NCBI GenBank assembly: GCA_003818605.1
Contig: RPQS01000034.1
Coordinates: forward strand, 1-39,242
Direction of reading: 5' to 3'
Length of the DNA: 39,242 nucleotides
Source: Candidatus Zhuqueibacterota bacterium
GTDB lineage: Bacteria > Electryoneota > RPQS01
Shown: one piece after another, positions 9,801 through 18,339 of the stretch
Position numbering within the stretch: position 1 is the first letter of the stretch
How the letters are laid out: every line of letters starts with the position of its first letter
The notes under the pieces: model-generated
Databases searched by the model: none
Seen by the model: the letters and a program-made list of their open reading frames with translations, nothing else
What the model was told of the DNA's origin: nothing
Translations under genes and position numbers: made by a program

Positions 9801-10534
9801 GCTTGAATATCCGCGCCCGTCATGATTTGCAGCGGCAGGGGCAGCGATGCCAACCACGAAGAGTCCGCTCGAAGATTTACAAAAACGCTTTCCGGAATGA
9901 CCGGATTGCTCAGACGGACGGATGCCGCCGCATTCAAATCGAAACATAAAGGCGCATGAAACGCGATCTGTCCGGTTGCCGCTTGTTCATTATAATTGCC
10001 GTGCCCGCTTAAACTCCACTGCGATGCATTGAACCATGTCCCCTGCGGTGTGGCCACCCGCGTCGCACCGCCGACAATCGCCGCTGAGTCTATGCGAATG
10101 ATCCATGTTGAAGGTTTTGTAGTTTTCGGAGCAGTCTTGGTGGTCTTCGATGCCAGCGCTCGCTGTGCGTTCCATGTTCCGCCGGAATCCAACTCCGCAT
10201 TAATCTGCAAGCCGTGGATGTTGACCGTGCGCACGTGAATAGAATCGTGCAGGAGTGCGCGCAGATTGACGCGGGCTTCAAGCGAATCTGCTTTAAGAAC
10301 CTGCAAGCCTGCTTCATCCGTCAGCCGGATATTCCGAACAGAGATTCGTCCCCCAAGCGTAAGCTTGAGCGATGAACATTGGATATCGCCGGGGAACGCC
10401 TCGTTTACGCCGCGCAGCACATAGTGCGCAATCCGAGTCTGCACCGGGGCCGTGAGCAAGGACACTATCGCAATCACGATGATGACCGCGAGAATTGACA
10501 GTGCCCACAGCGGATATTTGACTGCGCGCAACAT
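6836..10534 (-). CDS. tamB: Translocation and assembly module protein TamB
   Basis: The 1232-residue protein is anchored by one N-terminal membrane helix (LWALSILAVIIVIAIVSLL) and continues as a long repetitive beta-rich region. This matches TamB/AsmA-like bridge proteins, which span the periplasm between inner membrane and an Omp85 partner and act in barrel assembly or lipid transport. The last roughly 300 residues carry the DUF490 features: GEINVLRGSVTFLGKELRVTEG, FDGPINDPALDIKA, and the terminal EYRLFDWLKISARQTG...DMYLQVDWR. The ATG overlaps the TGA of the upstream tamA-like gene by one base (TGATG). The length is similar to that of known TamB proteins. Family assignment is secure. Whether the partner is the upstream barrel, the downstream barrel or both is open. 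Confidence 0.9.
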   Translation of the reverse strand: MLRAVKYPLWALSILAVIIVIAIVSLLTAPVQTRIAHYVLRGVNEAFPGDIQCSSLKLTLGGRISVRNIRLTDEAGLQVLKADSLEARVNLRALLHDSIHVRTVNIHGLQINAELDSGGTWNAQRALASKTTKTAPKTTKPSTWIIRIDSAAIVGGATRVATPQGTWFNASQWSLSGHGNYNEQAATGQIAFHAPLCFDLNAAASVRLSNPVIPESVFVNLRADSSWLASLPLPLQIMTGADIQASCAVRDTVLTASIQADLSQIGNFNLTATVPYPLKEYGGQASIEFAHIQPGSLTGDSTRQEYSGIIHVQKSVTKDWMNGWTADLALQNSYYGKYTLDDANLHASSHDSSAEIRGRLDTQHGSVDVDLNLKGFDPKHAELDAKIHARKLDLHYFLPVVPDTLTPLSGELQLHVKNFDAAAIEAEAAVNLSRCALGEYSLDTLFFKAQVRGNAFSIDTLAAAGLGGRINMQASGERGGGLSFSLLADIPDLQETQQALRGLLPPLDTLGGSIHANAAGSASLAGDSISRLEISADLRLRKTRFGNYSVEQMDMDIARAVPDSLFVESDMSARGIHAAGQVIDSIQLGFEGTPERMKGKLHAWAKADTIDIAINFALQRSVAEMDLILDSLCAEAYGVPWETEGAVTFSLQGKQLGIDGLTVRSPVGVVRAAGTVESGGEQDLTMEFSGFKTGELARIFKLPLPESWVNARLQITGPDTAITGDISISADSIIMNGSPLADQVVCHASVDQRQNVVDGFVIWFGDTLTFFAGQLPAHFSLAQGFVLADSLPMDGHVRLLPQPATKLNRYMSFGTTLEGIVDGDITIGGTARNPQWWGDFSIQQGKYRDARFGVNIHDISIEGNLTGDTLRIPRFDATSTGKITGSGWAVIAFPLPSELHLDLNLDNFEAVNSATMAIRASGNAAVNGPLTKLTADGKIKLPEVLYRITQATSKQVEEVDLQAELAKMRGDTTKAPFLLSRFYRPMAHALQLELPGNCWLRGGGVNLELSGNLWLYKDPGATPTINGEINVLRGSVTFLGKELRVTEGVVRFDGPINDPALDIKAVYPHPPERVKEITLHVFGSMSRAQIQTDGTWSDGTEMTDIDIIGALTLGSVAQSGLDMAVAKGELTTTLTEAATSQLSGMVGNLAGIDMFEYRPGKGGISDLTGGTLEVGTYLTNRLFIRVLQPIQTVQSGQQVTVEYRLFDWLKISARQTGKESSSFDMYLQVDWR

Positions 10535-12375
10535 CAGAACGGAGTTCCGAGCGAGAAGTGGATTGCCGACGATTTATCGTGATAGGGATTGGGACGCAGT
10601 TGAAACGCATAATCCAGACGGATAGGCCCCAACATCGTGACGAACAGCACGCCTGCTCCCGCCGACGGATACAGGTCAAACGGCTTCCAAACTTCCTTAT
10701 TTTTCCACACGTTGCCCGCATCGCAAAAGGCCGCCGCCGTGATCGGTCCCCAGATATTGTAACGGATTTCCGTGGTCAAGGAGAGACTGAAATCCCCGCC
10801 GACCGGTGTTCGCTCCGCGTCTACACCGCGCGGCGAAAGATGATTCCGCCTCCACCCGCGCACCGTGGTCGGACCACCCAGATAGAATCTCTCTTCAATA
10901 GGCGTAGTGTGGGCATCGTGAAGCGGACCCATGATTCCGAACTCAGTTTTTCCCGCAAGAATCGTAAAGCGGGTTGCCGGTACCAACACGCGTCCCGTGA
11001 AAATCGCCCGCCACCATCGTAAGTCCGTGCGGTAGATTGCTCCGGATTCGGCCAAAGTCATTCCCACAAAATGACCTTTTCGCGGTACCAATGGATGATC
11101 CCGCGTGTCCCAACCGATGGAAAACGTCTCCACGGATTTCGTATATCGAGTTTTTTCACCGGAAATAACATCCTTACGCCGCGCCACACCGACTTCATTC
11201 GAAACGGAGATATTGACATAGTCGAGCGGTTCCGAAGAAAAGATGGTCGTCCCGGAGACAGTCTCCAACCGATAGCCGGGTTCTTCCTTATAATCCCATT
11301 TCGGAGCCACGGTAATATCTATGGCATTTAAGGGGGTGTGCGGCCAGAAAAGCCGGGCTTCCGTCGCGCGGTAGATATCCGCATAACTGCCGCTCCAAGT
11401 AAAACGGCGGCCCCGTCCGAAGAAGTTCAAATCGGTGAAATCCGCCGATGCGCGCCGCCCCACGTCCGTGTCATATCCGCCGCCCAGGCGAACGTGATAC
11501 CGCCGCCCTTCATCGGTCTTAATATAGACCGCTAAGGTATCGCCCGGTGTCGCCGTATCGGGTTTGACGCTGACATGCGAAAAGGTTTCCAGCTTAACCA
11601 ACTGCCGGCGGGTTTTTTCCAGCTTGGTCGAGGAAAACGGATCGAATTTGCAATAAGCCAATTCACGGCGTGCCGTGCTCTCTGTAACCTGTTTTAAGCC
11701 GGTAATCCGTGTCGCTCCGAGGTAGCAGAAACGTCCGGGATAGAGAATAAACGTGGCGGCAGCCGTGTTGCGGAGGCTGTCCGCCAGGACTTGAAACTCG
11801 ACACGCGCCCTGGCATGGCCAATGACCCGCAGTTTGTGAGCGAGCGTATCCGCCGAACTCTGCAAATCCGAAAGGGCCAGTGGTTTGCCGATTTTAACGG
11901 CCAGCGAGCGGGACCATCGTGCGGAATCCACACCGGCCCCGCTGTCGCTGCCGAAAACCATCCGCCAACTCTCCAGGATTAGCGGCGGCCCTTCACTGAT
12001 TTCGATCTTCAGCTTGACTTCCTTGTGCTTCTCGTCCGGGAAGACGTAGCCGTGCACTTCGGCATGAGGAAACCCCTCGCGCCGATAGAAGTTGCGAACC
12101 CGGAAGAGATCCGCCGCGAAATTGTCGGCGTAGAACATGGTGCGGCGGCCGATCCGTACATAGCGCCGTGACCAGGAGGGCTGTTCCGTTGCCATCACCG
12201 TTAACAGATCGCTGCGACCGAAGTTGTGAATGCCGGGCAGCTCGATCACCCAGATTCTCCAACCGTTGTACACCTGCCAACGGTCGTAATCCTCGATTGA
12301 GAATTGCGCCCGTGCCGCTGTGCCTGACAGCAGCACGACCGCTGCAACCACGATGTAACGCACGAATCTGAGCAT
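10534..12375 (-). CDS. tamA: TamA/BamA-type Omp85 outer-membrane protein
   Basis: I place the start at the ATG at 12375, because the signal peptide (MLRFVRYIVVAAVVLLSGTAARA) begins there. An in-frame ATG 15 bases upstream is possible, and neither has a clear ribosome site. The 613-residue product has several POTRA-like segments before residue 300, including NFYRREGFPHAEVHGYVFPDEKHKEVKLKIEISEGPPL. A C-terminal barrel follows, with the conserved region RFYLGGPTTVRGWRR, LTTEIRYNIWGPI, FCDAGNVW and PIRLDYAFQL, ending in GTPF. The VRGWRR segment corresponds to the VRGF/Y-R lid motif of loop L6 in Omp85 proteins. The overlap with tamB supports TamA over BamA. Confidence 0.85.
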   Translation of the reverse strand: MLRFVRYIVVAAVVLLSGTAARAQFSIEDYDRWQVYNGWRIWVIELPGIHNFGRSDLLTVMATEQPSWSRRYVRIGRRTMFYADNFAADLFRVRNFYRREGFPHAEVHGYVFPDEKHKEVKLKIEISEGPPLILESWRMVFGSDSGAGVDSARWSRSLAVKIGKPLALSDLQSSADTLAHKLRVIGHARARVEFQVLADSLRNTAAATFILYPGRFCYLGATRITGLKQVTESTARRELAYCKFDPFSSTKLEKTRRQLVKLETFSHVSVKPDTATPGDTLAVYIKTDEGRRYHVRLGGGYDTDVGRRASADFTDLNFFGRGRRFTWSGSYADIYRATEARLFWPHTPLNAIDITVAPKWDYKEEPGYRLETVSGTTIFSSEPLDYVNISVSNEVGVARRKDVISGEKTRYTKSVETFSIGWDTRDHPLVPRKGHFVGMTLAESGAIYRTDLRWWRAIFTGRVLVPATRFTILAGKTEFGIMGPLHDAHTTPIEERFYLGGPTTVRGWRRNHLSPRGVDAERTPVGGDFSLSLTTEIRYNIWGPITAAAFCDAGNVWKNKEVWKPFDLYPSAGAGVLFVTMLGPIRLDYAFQLRPNPYHDKSSAIHFSLGTPF

Positions 12376-12467
12376 TGAACGGCATTCCATTTCGACTTAT
12401 CGCCGTCAATTACGCTAAAATCAAGCAGAAAATCAAGGACTTCGAATGGAAGAGGGAGGGGGAAGGA

Positions 12468-14021
12468 CTACCGGGGCTGGTAGAGAGGGATCCACCGGCG
12501 TTGCGTCATCGTATTCAGCAACTCGGCGGCTATGGCTTCCGGACTTCGGGCGGATTCCCGCCGCCGCTGGATGGCAGTCTCCAGCCGGTCTAAACCTTCT
12601 AAAGCGGTTTGGAGTCCTTCCGGGTCGGGATACTCCCGATTGACCAGAGATGCGGTTAATTGCAGGGTAATTCCGGCTTCCACGTTGCTGATAAAGCTGC
12701 CGCACCAATTGACGAATTCGGTTTCTATCGTTTGCATCACAAGGCGTGAGCCGCGGGAAATCTGGCTTTTTCTATCCTCAATCAGGGCCTGTTTTCGCCC
12801 TGTTAAATTGCCGACCAAGCCGCCGCGCTTGCCGCTGTCCGCAGGAAACAGCTTTTTCTCTTTCAGTTGACGTTCCAGCAGCGGTCCCAAGGCACGGCAA
12901 CTCCAATGGGTATTGGCTTCACCCAGTCCGATCCGATGCAATTCCAGTTTGGCCGCCAAGCCGCTTAGCCCGGCCAGAAGATTGGCCATTTGATCCGTCA
13001 GGTATTCATCCACTTTTACCCATAAGCTGGGCAGGGCTATTACAGCCAGGAACGTATCCGGTTGAGGTCCGGGCTTTTGAGCATCCAATAAGGACGCAAA
13101 CGCGGCACCGGCAACACGATTCTGCAAGTGCGTCTGAGTCAACGTGCGGATGCCGCCGGTCCAATTTCGTTTATACTGTTCCAGCAGATGGCGGGCTGAA
13201 GCTCGTCCGACTTCAAACCGGCTGAGGGCTTGTTTATACAGCCGCCGTTTTTCGCTGATTTGTTCTATCAGACGGATACAGAGCCATCGCCAGGTTGCGC
13301 TCAACCGCAGTTCAAGTTCCTGCTGCCGCTCGTTCGGCAGCGTGGCAATCTCCTCGAGCAGCTTCTTCCGGTCGGCGGGGAGGCTGAGATCATCTTTCGA
13401 GACAAGCCACAGTTTCTGCCCCAACTCGTCCAGTGCCTCACGAAGCGGTTCTGGTGTTCCTTCGCGGATCACTAATGCCGCCCTCTGCGCCAGTAAAATA
13501 TCGTTCTCGCATCGAATCCCATCCGGTATCCGGCAGTGATGGGCATTCGGCAGCCATACAAACCGCCATCGCGAAGGGGTCGGCTCCCGCTCTTCAATGA
13601 CCAGTGTCTCATTTCCGGGAAGCTTGTGCTCCAGTAAAGCGGCCAGCGTGGAGCGGGACACTTCTTTTTCCACGGTTCCGTGAATCAGCCTGATTTCTGC
13701 AGATTCACCGTTTTCCACCCACCAGATGACTTTTTCTTCCGGAATTCCGGGAAACTGCACCTCATAACCGAATACGGCTGCGACGTCTGCCGCCAGTATT
13801 TCATCGTTTCCACAGAATAAAAACGCAGGTGGACGATCCTTCAACCGCGCGAAACTGTCCAGCTCGGGAAGCGCACAGCCCGTTTCCCGGCAGATCGTTT
13901 GCAGCTCTAAGAGCGGAGGAATTTGAGCGCGGTAGGAATCCTCTTGGACGTCTTCCACCCAAGTTTCCCACAGACGGATAAGATCTTCCGCGGTATTCCG
14001 GAATGGTGTGGTTTCGCTCAC
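12468..14021 (-). CDS. Protein with a dynamin-like layout but degenerate GTPase motifs
   Basis: The 517-residue protein starts at a GTG that overlaps the upstream stop by four bases (GTGA). I do not recognise a named family. Residues 64-92 (PPAFLFCGND..., ...VFGYEVQFPG) occupy the position of a Walker A strand-loop-helix in bacterial dynamin-like GTPases, but no G-x-x-x-x-G-K-S/T is present. Residues 96-130 resemble the beta segment after switch I. Residues 151-160 (RWRFVWLPNA) sit where the D-x-P-G motif would be, and residues 204-212 (LWLVSKDDL) look like a worn N-K-x-D motif. Residues 215-510 are mostly alpha-helical, as in dynamin stalks. The reading as a GTPase-dead dynamin relative is inference; a novel helical protein is the alternative. 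It is certainly translated with its coiled-coil neighbour and precedes tamA by about 90 bases. Confidence 0.5.
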   Translation of the reverse strand: MSETTPFRNTAEDLIRLWETWVEDVQEDSYRAQIPPLLELQTICRETGCALPELDSFARLKDRPPAFLFCGNDEILAADVAAVFGYEVQFPGIPEEKVIWWVENGESAEIRLIHGTVEKEVSRSTLAALLEHKLPGNETLVIEEREPTPSRWRFVWLPNAHHCRIPDGIRCENDILLAQRAALVIREGTPEPLREALDELGQKLWLVSKDDLSLPADRKKLLEEIATLPNERQQELELRLSATWRWLCIRLIEQISEKRRLYKQALSRFEVGRASARHLLEQYKRNWTGGIRTLTQTHLQNRVAGAAFASLLDAQKPGPQPDTFLAVIALPSLWVKVDEYLTDQMANLLAGLSGLAAKLELHRIGLGEANTHWSCRALGPLLERQLKEKKLFPADSGKRGGLVGNLTGRKQALIEDRKSQISRGSRLVMQTIETEFVNWCGSFISNVEAGITLQLTASLVNREYPDPEGLQTALEGLDRLETAIQRRRESARSPEAIAAELLNTMTQRRWIPLYQPR

Positions 14022-16546
14022 CGTCCGGCTCCCGGAGTGCGGGTTAATTGCAGCACCACTTGCACTAAAATGGAGACGGCGATCAGCGCGGCCAGAATCA
14101 TGAAATTTTTCTTGGAAACCGCGCGATCCGCGTCTTGCCGCTCCTCCATCTCTTTGCGCAGAGTTTCCTGCCGTTCATGGAGGGTATTTTCAATGAACTC
14201 GAACTTCGATGTCAACAGCGTGGATAATTCGCGGCGGAACGAAGGCAAGTGTTCGTTGTGCAGAGCGCTTACATCCGCCTTAAGTTGACTGAGATCGTCC
14301 TGTGTGTTTTCGAACCGTTCGCCCGTTTGCGTCTGTAGACCGCTGAGGTCGCTGCGGATTTCCCGCATCTGTTCGTCCTGCCAGTCGCGATTCTGCGTCA
14401 GAGCGGCCTGCACGTTGGACAGCTCTTTGTCCTGCCGGACTTGCGCCTTGCGAGCCATTTCCAACTCGGCCTGCTGTTTTTCCAACCGCCGGTCGAGCAG
14501 AGGAAAGAATTTCTTGATCGCGTTATTGTCGGAAACGAGCAGCTCGAACTTTTCATTGGACAGGCTCAGAATATTCTTCGTGTCGCTGACCACAGTCTGC
14601 AGCGCGATCTGATCTCCTTGATTCAACGACTGCACCAAATGAACGACGCGGTCCAAAGCCTGCGGCACGGCCGCCGTTTGTTTGGCGTAGCTGTCATACG
14701 CCGATTCAATGACTTCTTTCAGCCGCACGGCGTTTTCATCGTAGTTCGCCCGAATGGCCTCTTTCAAAACTGCCAGCGACTGATCCTGCTTGGCGCGCAG
14801 CGCGGCTACTTCCGACGATACCGCTTTTACGTGTGTCTCGATCGCCTGAACGAATGCATCCGAATCGGTCTTCAAGGTTTGAATCCGCTCGTCGAAGACC
14901 GATCCCGTCCGCTTGATTTCATTCTGGAGTTCGCGCTGCACCGAACCGCCGGTTTGCCCCGCTTCAGCCAGCCGCGTTTCGATTCCTTCCAATCGCGTGA
15001 CAATGGAATCCGTGCGCCCGGTGATTGTTTTCGATACGAATTCGCGTAGCGCCTCCAAAGCCTCCGTCCACGCTTCCGCGATTTGCCGCAGCGTTTCGTA
15101 GGTTCGCTCCGAGTCGGTACTCAGACCTCGTTCAATCCGTTCGCGCAGATCCTTCAGTGCGATTTCGATTCGTTCCCGCTGCGCCCGGCTGTCCGTCATG
15201 GCGAGATCCGTGGCTGACGTGGCCGCTTGCTCCGCCCGCGTCATGGCCGCGGCCAACTGACCGAACATTTGCCGGTCTTCTTCAGCTTTCTGCTCGAACG
15301 TGCGGACTTGTGAATCGAGCCGGACTTGCGTCGCGCGCAATTGCTCTTCGACCACGTGATGGTGTTCGCGCTGCCCCTTGACGATGGTGTCCACGCCGTT
15401 GGTCACGACGGCGAGCTGTTCGCGGTTCTGCTGCTCCGCATCCCGAACTTGTGAGAAAATACGCTGCAGCGAAGTCAACGAATCCCGCACCGATTGCGAG
15501 TCGGCGGTGGCTCGCTCCGCGTATTTCTGCGTCGCCTCTTCCAATCCCTGCACGAGTTCGCGCAGAATGCGTTCGGCATTATCGCTCTTCTGGGCTTTTT
15601 GCAGGGTTCCGATTTCCCGCAGAATGCGCGTTTCGCTGGCGGTGATGGCCGCCGCGGTGTCTCCGGAGGATGCGGTTGTTCCCCCGGCGGCACCTTCGCC
15701 GCGGACCGTTCGCGTTTCCACTTCCGCCAAAATCAGAGTCTGCATCTGATCGCGTAAGCGGCTGACCGCATTTTCCAACTCTTCCTGAACTCGCGGACCC
15801 ACGGAGCTGAGCGCTTCCGTAATCCGGTGATCCAGTTTGGACAATCGCTCGGATTCATCGGTACGCCCTTGCTTCAACCAGCCCGTGATCTCTTCGTGAT
15901 AACGTTCCAGTTCGCGGGTTACCGATTCTTCGCTGTGAGATATCAGATTCCGCAGATCATCCGGCAATTCCATACGGACTGTTGCCGGCAAAGCGGCTGA
16001 GGCCGGGGCTGCCCCGCCCGACATGGCTTCAGGAGCAGCGGCGCACAGAGCGATTCTCTCATTTTCTACGCGTTTGGCCAATCCGTCCACGTGCGAAGTC
16101 AGAGAAGTCAGACGCCCTTCAATCTCGGCGATGGTTCTTGACAGTGCTTCGCGGCTGGCCGAGGTCTGTTCCTGCAGCAAGCCCGCCTCGCTGCGCATTG
16201 CCGTTTCCAGCTGTTCGTGCGTTTGCAGCAAGTCCTTAAGGACATCCTCCGCACGTTCCTTCAGCTGGTCGGTATGCCCCCGCATGACCGTTTCCAGGTC
16301 CTTGACGCTTTCGAGCAGCCTCGTCCCGGCAGGAGCGAAAACTTCCCGCAGGCGGTCCACTCCTCTGGCAATTTGTTGCAGGGTGTCTTCCGACTGTTGT
16401 AAATTCTCCAGAGATGCCAACAGTCGCTTGAGTTCGTCCCGGAAAGCCGGCACAAACTTTTGTTCTGTAAGCTCTTGAGTAAACGACTCAAGAAAACTCT
16501 GCAGTGGTTCAATCAGTTCTGAGTGGGAGATCGGTTTGGAGGACAT
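14018..16546 (-). CDS. Large coiled-coil protein with C-terminal membrane anchor
   Basis: I choose the ATG at 16546 (MSSKPISHSEL), giving 842 residues. The frame extends 30 codons further upstream, but that stretch does not look coding. Almost the whole protein is predicted coiled coil: heptads rich in E, Q, R, L and A with repeated segments such as LRDQMQTLILAEVE, LQRIFSQVRDAEQQNREQL and QVRLDSQVRTFEQKAEE. A single hydrophobic helix (FMILAALIAVSILVQVVLQL) lies within the last 30 residues, followed by a short basic tail, so it is a tail-anchored membrane protein with the coiled coil probably in the cytoplasm. A Gly/Ala/Thr-rich linker sits at roughly residues 280-300. There is no enzymatic motif. 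The four-base overlap with the pseudo-GTPase-like gene points to a two-protein complex. Function unknown. Confidence 0.7.
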   Translation of the reverse strand: MSSKPISHSELIEPLQSFLESFTQELTEQKFVPAFRDELKRLLASLENLQQSEDTLQQIARGVDRLREVFAPAGTRLLESVKDLETVMRGHTDQLKERAEDVLKDLLQTHEQLETAMRSEAGLLQEQTSASREALSRTIAEIEGRLTSLTSHVDGLAKRVENERIALCAAAPEAMSGGAAPASAALPATVRMELPDDLRNLISHSEESVTRELERYHEEITGWLKQGRTDESERLSKLDHRITEALSSVGPRVQEELENAVSRLRDQMQTLILAEVETRTVRGEGAAGGTTASSGDTAAAITASETRILREIGTLQKAQKSDNAERILRELVQGLEEATQKYAERATADSQSVRDSLTSLQRIFSQVRDAEQQNREQLAVVTNGVDTIVKGQREHHHVVEEQLRATQVRLDSQVRTFEQKAEEDRQMFGQLAAAMTRAEQAATSATDLAMTDSRAQRERIEIALKDLRERIERGLSTDSERTYETLRQIAEAWTEALEALREFVSKTITGRTDSIVTRLEGIETRLAEAGQTGGSVQRELQNEIKRTGSVFDERIQTLKTDSDAFVQAIETHVKAVSSEVAALRAKQDQSLAVLKEAIRANYDENAVRLKEVIESAYDSYAKQTAAVPQALDRVVHLVQSLNQGDQIALQTVVSDTKNILSLSNEKFELLVSDNNAIKKFFPLLDRRLEKQQAELEMARKAQVRQDKELSNVQAALTQNRDWQDEQMREIRSDLSGLQTQTGERFENTQDDLSQLKADVSALHNEHLPSFRRELSTLLTSKFEFIENTLHERQETLRKEMEERQDADRAVSKKNFMILAALIAVSILVQVVLQLTRTPGAGR

Positions 16547-16820
16547 GCCTAAATTTCCCTGCAACGGTTCAATATGGATTATTCCATTGACCTCGTTGCA
16601 AGGGAAATACCAATCGAGGTTTTGATCTAACAACATAAATTCAGCCGTGAGTTATATCCGACAATACTGTATGAAACAGTGAATTGGCCACGAGGATGCA
16701 ACATTTCACGGATTGGTCGCATCCCATGAACAGGCCGCCTGAGAGGGATACTGTTTGCAAAGTGGGCTTCGGATCTTTGATGCGGCTAAGTAAGATTCTA
16801 AATAACAAACTTTTACGTCC

Positions 16821-18089
16821 ATGAAGAAGCGCATCTGGATTATCGTTGTTGCCGTTATTGTCCTCGCAGCCGTTGGTTTCGGTTGGTACGCCTCAGTACA
16901 GAAGAAGAAAGTCAAGCCCACCGAAGTGACTGTGGAAGCGGTGCAGATACGCAGCTTAGTTTCCACTGTCTCCGCAACAGGTGCTGTAGAGCCGGTTACG
17001 CAGGTGAAAGTCTCTGCTGAAATTCCCGGCCGTATTGTTCAACTGACGGTAAAAGAAGGGGAAAGCGTAGAGAAGGGGCAGTTCCTTGTGGAGCTTGATC
17101 CCCAGACCTACCTTGCGGCTTTGGAATCGGCTACTTCGGGGCTGCGGTCTGCCCGTGGTCAAAAGGAAAAGGCCGAAGCGGATCTTCGCCGTGTTCGAGA
17201 ATTGGTCTCCAAGGGTATGGCTTCACAATCGGATTTAGATGCCGCCCTGGCGGCTGCCGAACTGTATTCCGGCCAACTCGACATGGCGTTTGCGGAAGAA
17301 AAACGCGCTCGCGAAAGTCTTTCCAAGACCCGCATCAACGCTCCGATGAGCGGCATCATTTCCCGGCTGAACAAGGAAATCGGCGAGATGACTTTAGGCT
17401 CTCAGTTTCAGGAAGATGTGATTTTGATCGTGGCGGATCTCTCCAAGATGCAGGTGCGCGCCGAAGTGGATGAAAACGATATCGTCGGAGTGAAATTGGG
17501 AGACAGCGCTTCCGTTGAGATTGACGCTTTTCCGGATACCACTTTCCGCGGTTCGGTGGCGGAGATTTCACAATCGGCAAGCGCGAAAAGCCTGCAGGAT
17601 GCTTCGCAAGGCAAGAACTTTGACGTCAAGGTCTCGATCCTCGATTCGGTCAAAGGCATTCGTCCCGGCATGTCGGCTACGGTGGACATTGCCACCGACC
17701 GCCGCGACAGCACGCTTTCGGTATCTTTGCAGTGTGTGGCCGTGCGCGATAAAAAGATGGGCAAGGCTGTCGAACTGAAGGAAAAGGAAAAAGCGAAATC
17801 CTCACGCGAAGTTGCCGAACAGGTTAAAGCCGGTACGGCCGACACAACGCGCGGACCCGTTCGTTCGGAAATCGAGCAGGGGGTGTTCCTGCTTGTTGCC
17901 GATTCCGTAGTCTGGAAACCGGTGCGTTCGGGATTGAGTTCGGATCGGCATATAGAAATTTTGGACGGGATTGCCGCCGGTGATTCCATCGTCAGCGGTC
18001 CTTATCGCATTCTTGCCCGCGATTTAACCAACGGCATGAAAGTGCGGATCAAGAAAATGGATGTCCCGCCCCAGGGTGTGAGAAAGTAA
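16821..18089 (+). CDS. MacA-like periplasmic adaptor of an ABC exporter
   Basis: The 422-residue membrane-fusion protein has an N-terminal inner-membrane helix (IWIIVVAVIVLAAVGFGWYA). It then shows the lipoyl half-motifs (VSAEIPGRIVQLTVKEGESVEKGQFLVELD and ...RINAPMSGIISRLNKEIGE) either side of a helical hairpin at about residues 95-165, and a beta-barrel domain (VRAEVDENDIVGVKLGDSASVEIDAFPDTTFRG). These proteins link an inner-membrane transporter to a TolC-like channel. The following genes encode a MacB-type ATPase and permeases, so this is the adaptor of that pump. No TolC homologue is in the window. The ATG has no obvious Shine-Dalgarno sequence. The 274 bases between this start and the divergent coiled-coil gene must hold both promoters, but no convincing pair of boxes was seen. 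Confidence 0.88.
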   Translation: MKKRIWIIVVAVIVLAAVGFGWYASVQKKKVKPTEVTVEAVQIRSLVSTVSATGAVEPVTQVKVSAEIPGRIVQLTVKEGESVEKGQFLVELDPQTYLAALESATSGLRSARGQKEKAEADLRRVRELVSKGMASQSDLDAALAAAELYSGQLDMAFAEEKRARESLSKTRINAPMSGIISRLNKEIGEMTLGSQFQEDVILIVADLSKMQVRAEVDENDIVGVKLGDSASVEIDAFPDTTFRGSVAEISQSASAKSLQDASQGKNFDVKVSILDSVKGIRPGMSATVDIATDRRDSTLSVSLQCVAVRDKKMGKAVELKEKEKAKSSREVAEQVKAGTADTTRGPVRSEIEQGVFLLVADSVVWKPVRSGLSSDRHIEILDGIAAGDSIVSGPYRILARDLTNGMKVRIKKMDVPPQGVRK

Positions 18090-18153
18090 TCCGGATTGTT
18101 CTCTGGACAATAAAGAAGGATGTGCGTGCTCGCTTAATCGCGGAGATCTTTCG

Positions 18154-18339
18154 ATGTGGAACGTTATTATAGCTATCGCCGGGATGATTGTGCTGCTCAT
18201 TCTCTTTGAGCTGCTCAATCTGCCGGAATGGATCGGCCAAAAACTGCGCGGAGGGAATAACCGGCAGGAATTGTTGGACAGGCTGCGCGCTCTGGAATCC
18301 CGCGTCAGGGATCTTGAAAAAAATTCGATGGAGAAATAA
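18154..18339 (+). CDS. 61-residue membrane peptide in the exporter operon
   Basis: A GGAGAT site lies six bases before the ATG. The product has one hydrophobic helix (residues 3-22, [18 protein letters not shown]) followed by a basic, heptad-like helix ([20 protein letters not shown]). This architecture resembles PspB-type phage-shock proteins, but the similarity is of layout only. It lies between the adaptor (65 bases upstream) and the ATPase (115 bases downstream) on the same strand, so it may be an accessory subunit or regulator of the exporter. It is short enough to be missed by automatic annotation. Coding is supported by the ribosome site, the coherent amphipathic pattern and the operon position. 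Confidence 0.6.
   Translation: MWNVIIAIAGMIVLLILFELLNLPEWIGQKLRGGNNRQELLDRLRALESRVRDLEKNSMEK

Noticed and set aside
12468-12483. Hairpin CTACC-AGCCCC-GGTAG overlapping the stop codon of the pseudo-GTPase-like gene
   Set aside because: A five-base stem with no T-tract after it on the minus strand. It does not support a transcript end between this gene and tamA.
14441-15749. Several plus-strand open frames opposite the coiled-coil gene
   Set aside because: They are low-complexity antisense frames produced by the biased codons of the coiled coil. The minus-strand gene has the coherent heptads, membrane anchor and overlap.
14018-16546. SMC/MukB-type chromosome protein as the identity of the coiled-coil gene
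   Set aside because: No Walker A, signature or Walker B motifs at either end; a C-terminal membrane helix is present instead.
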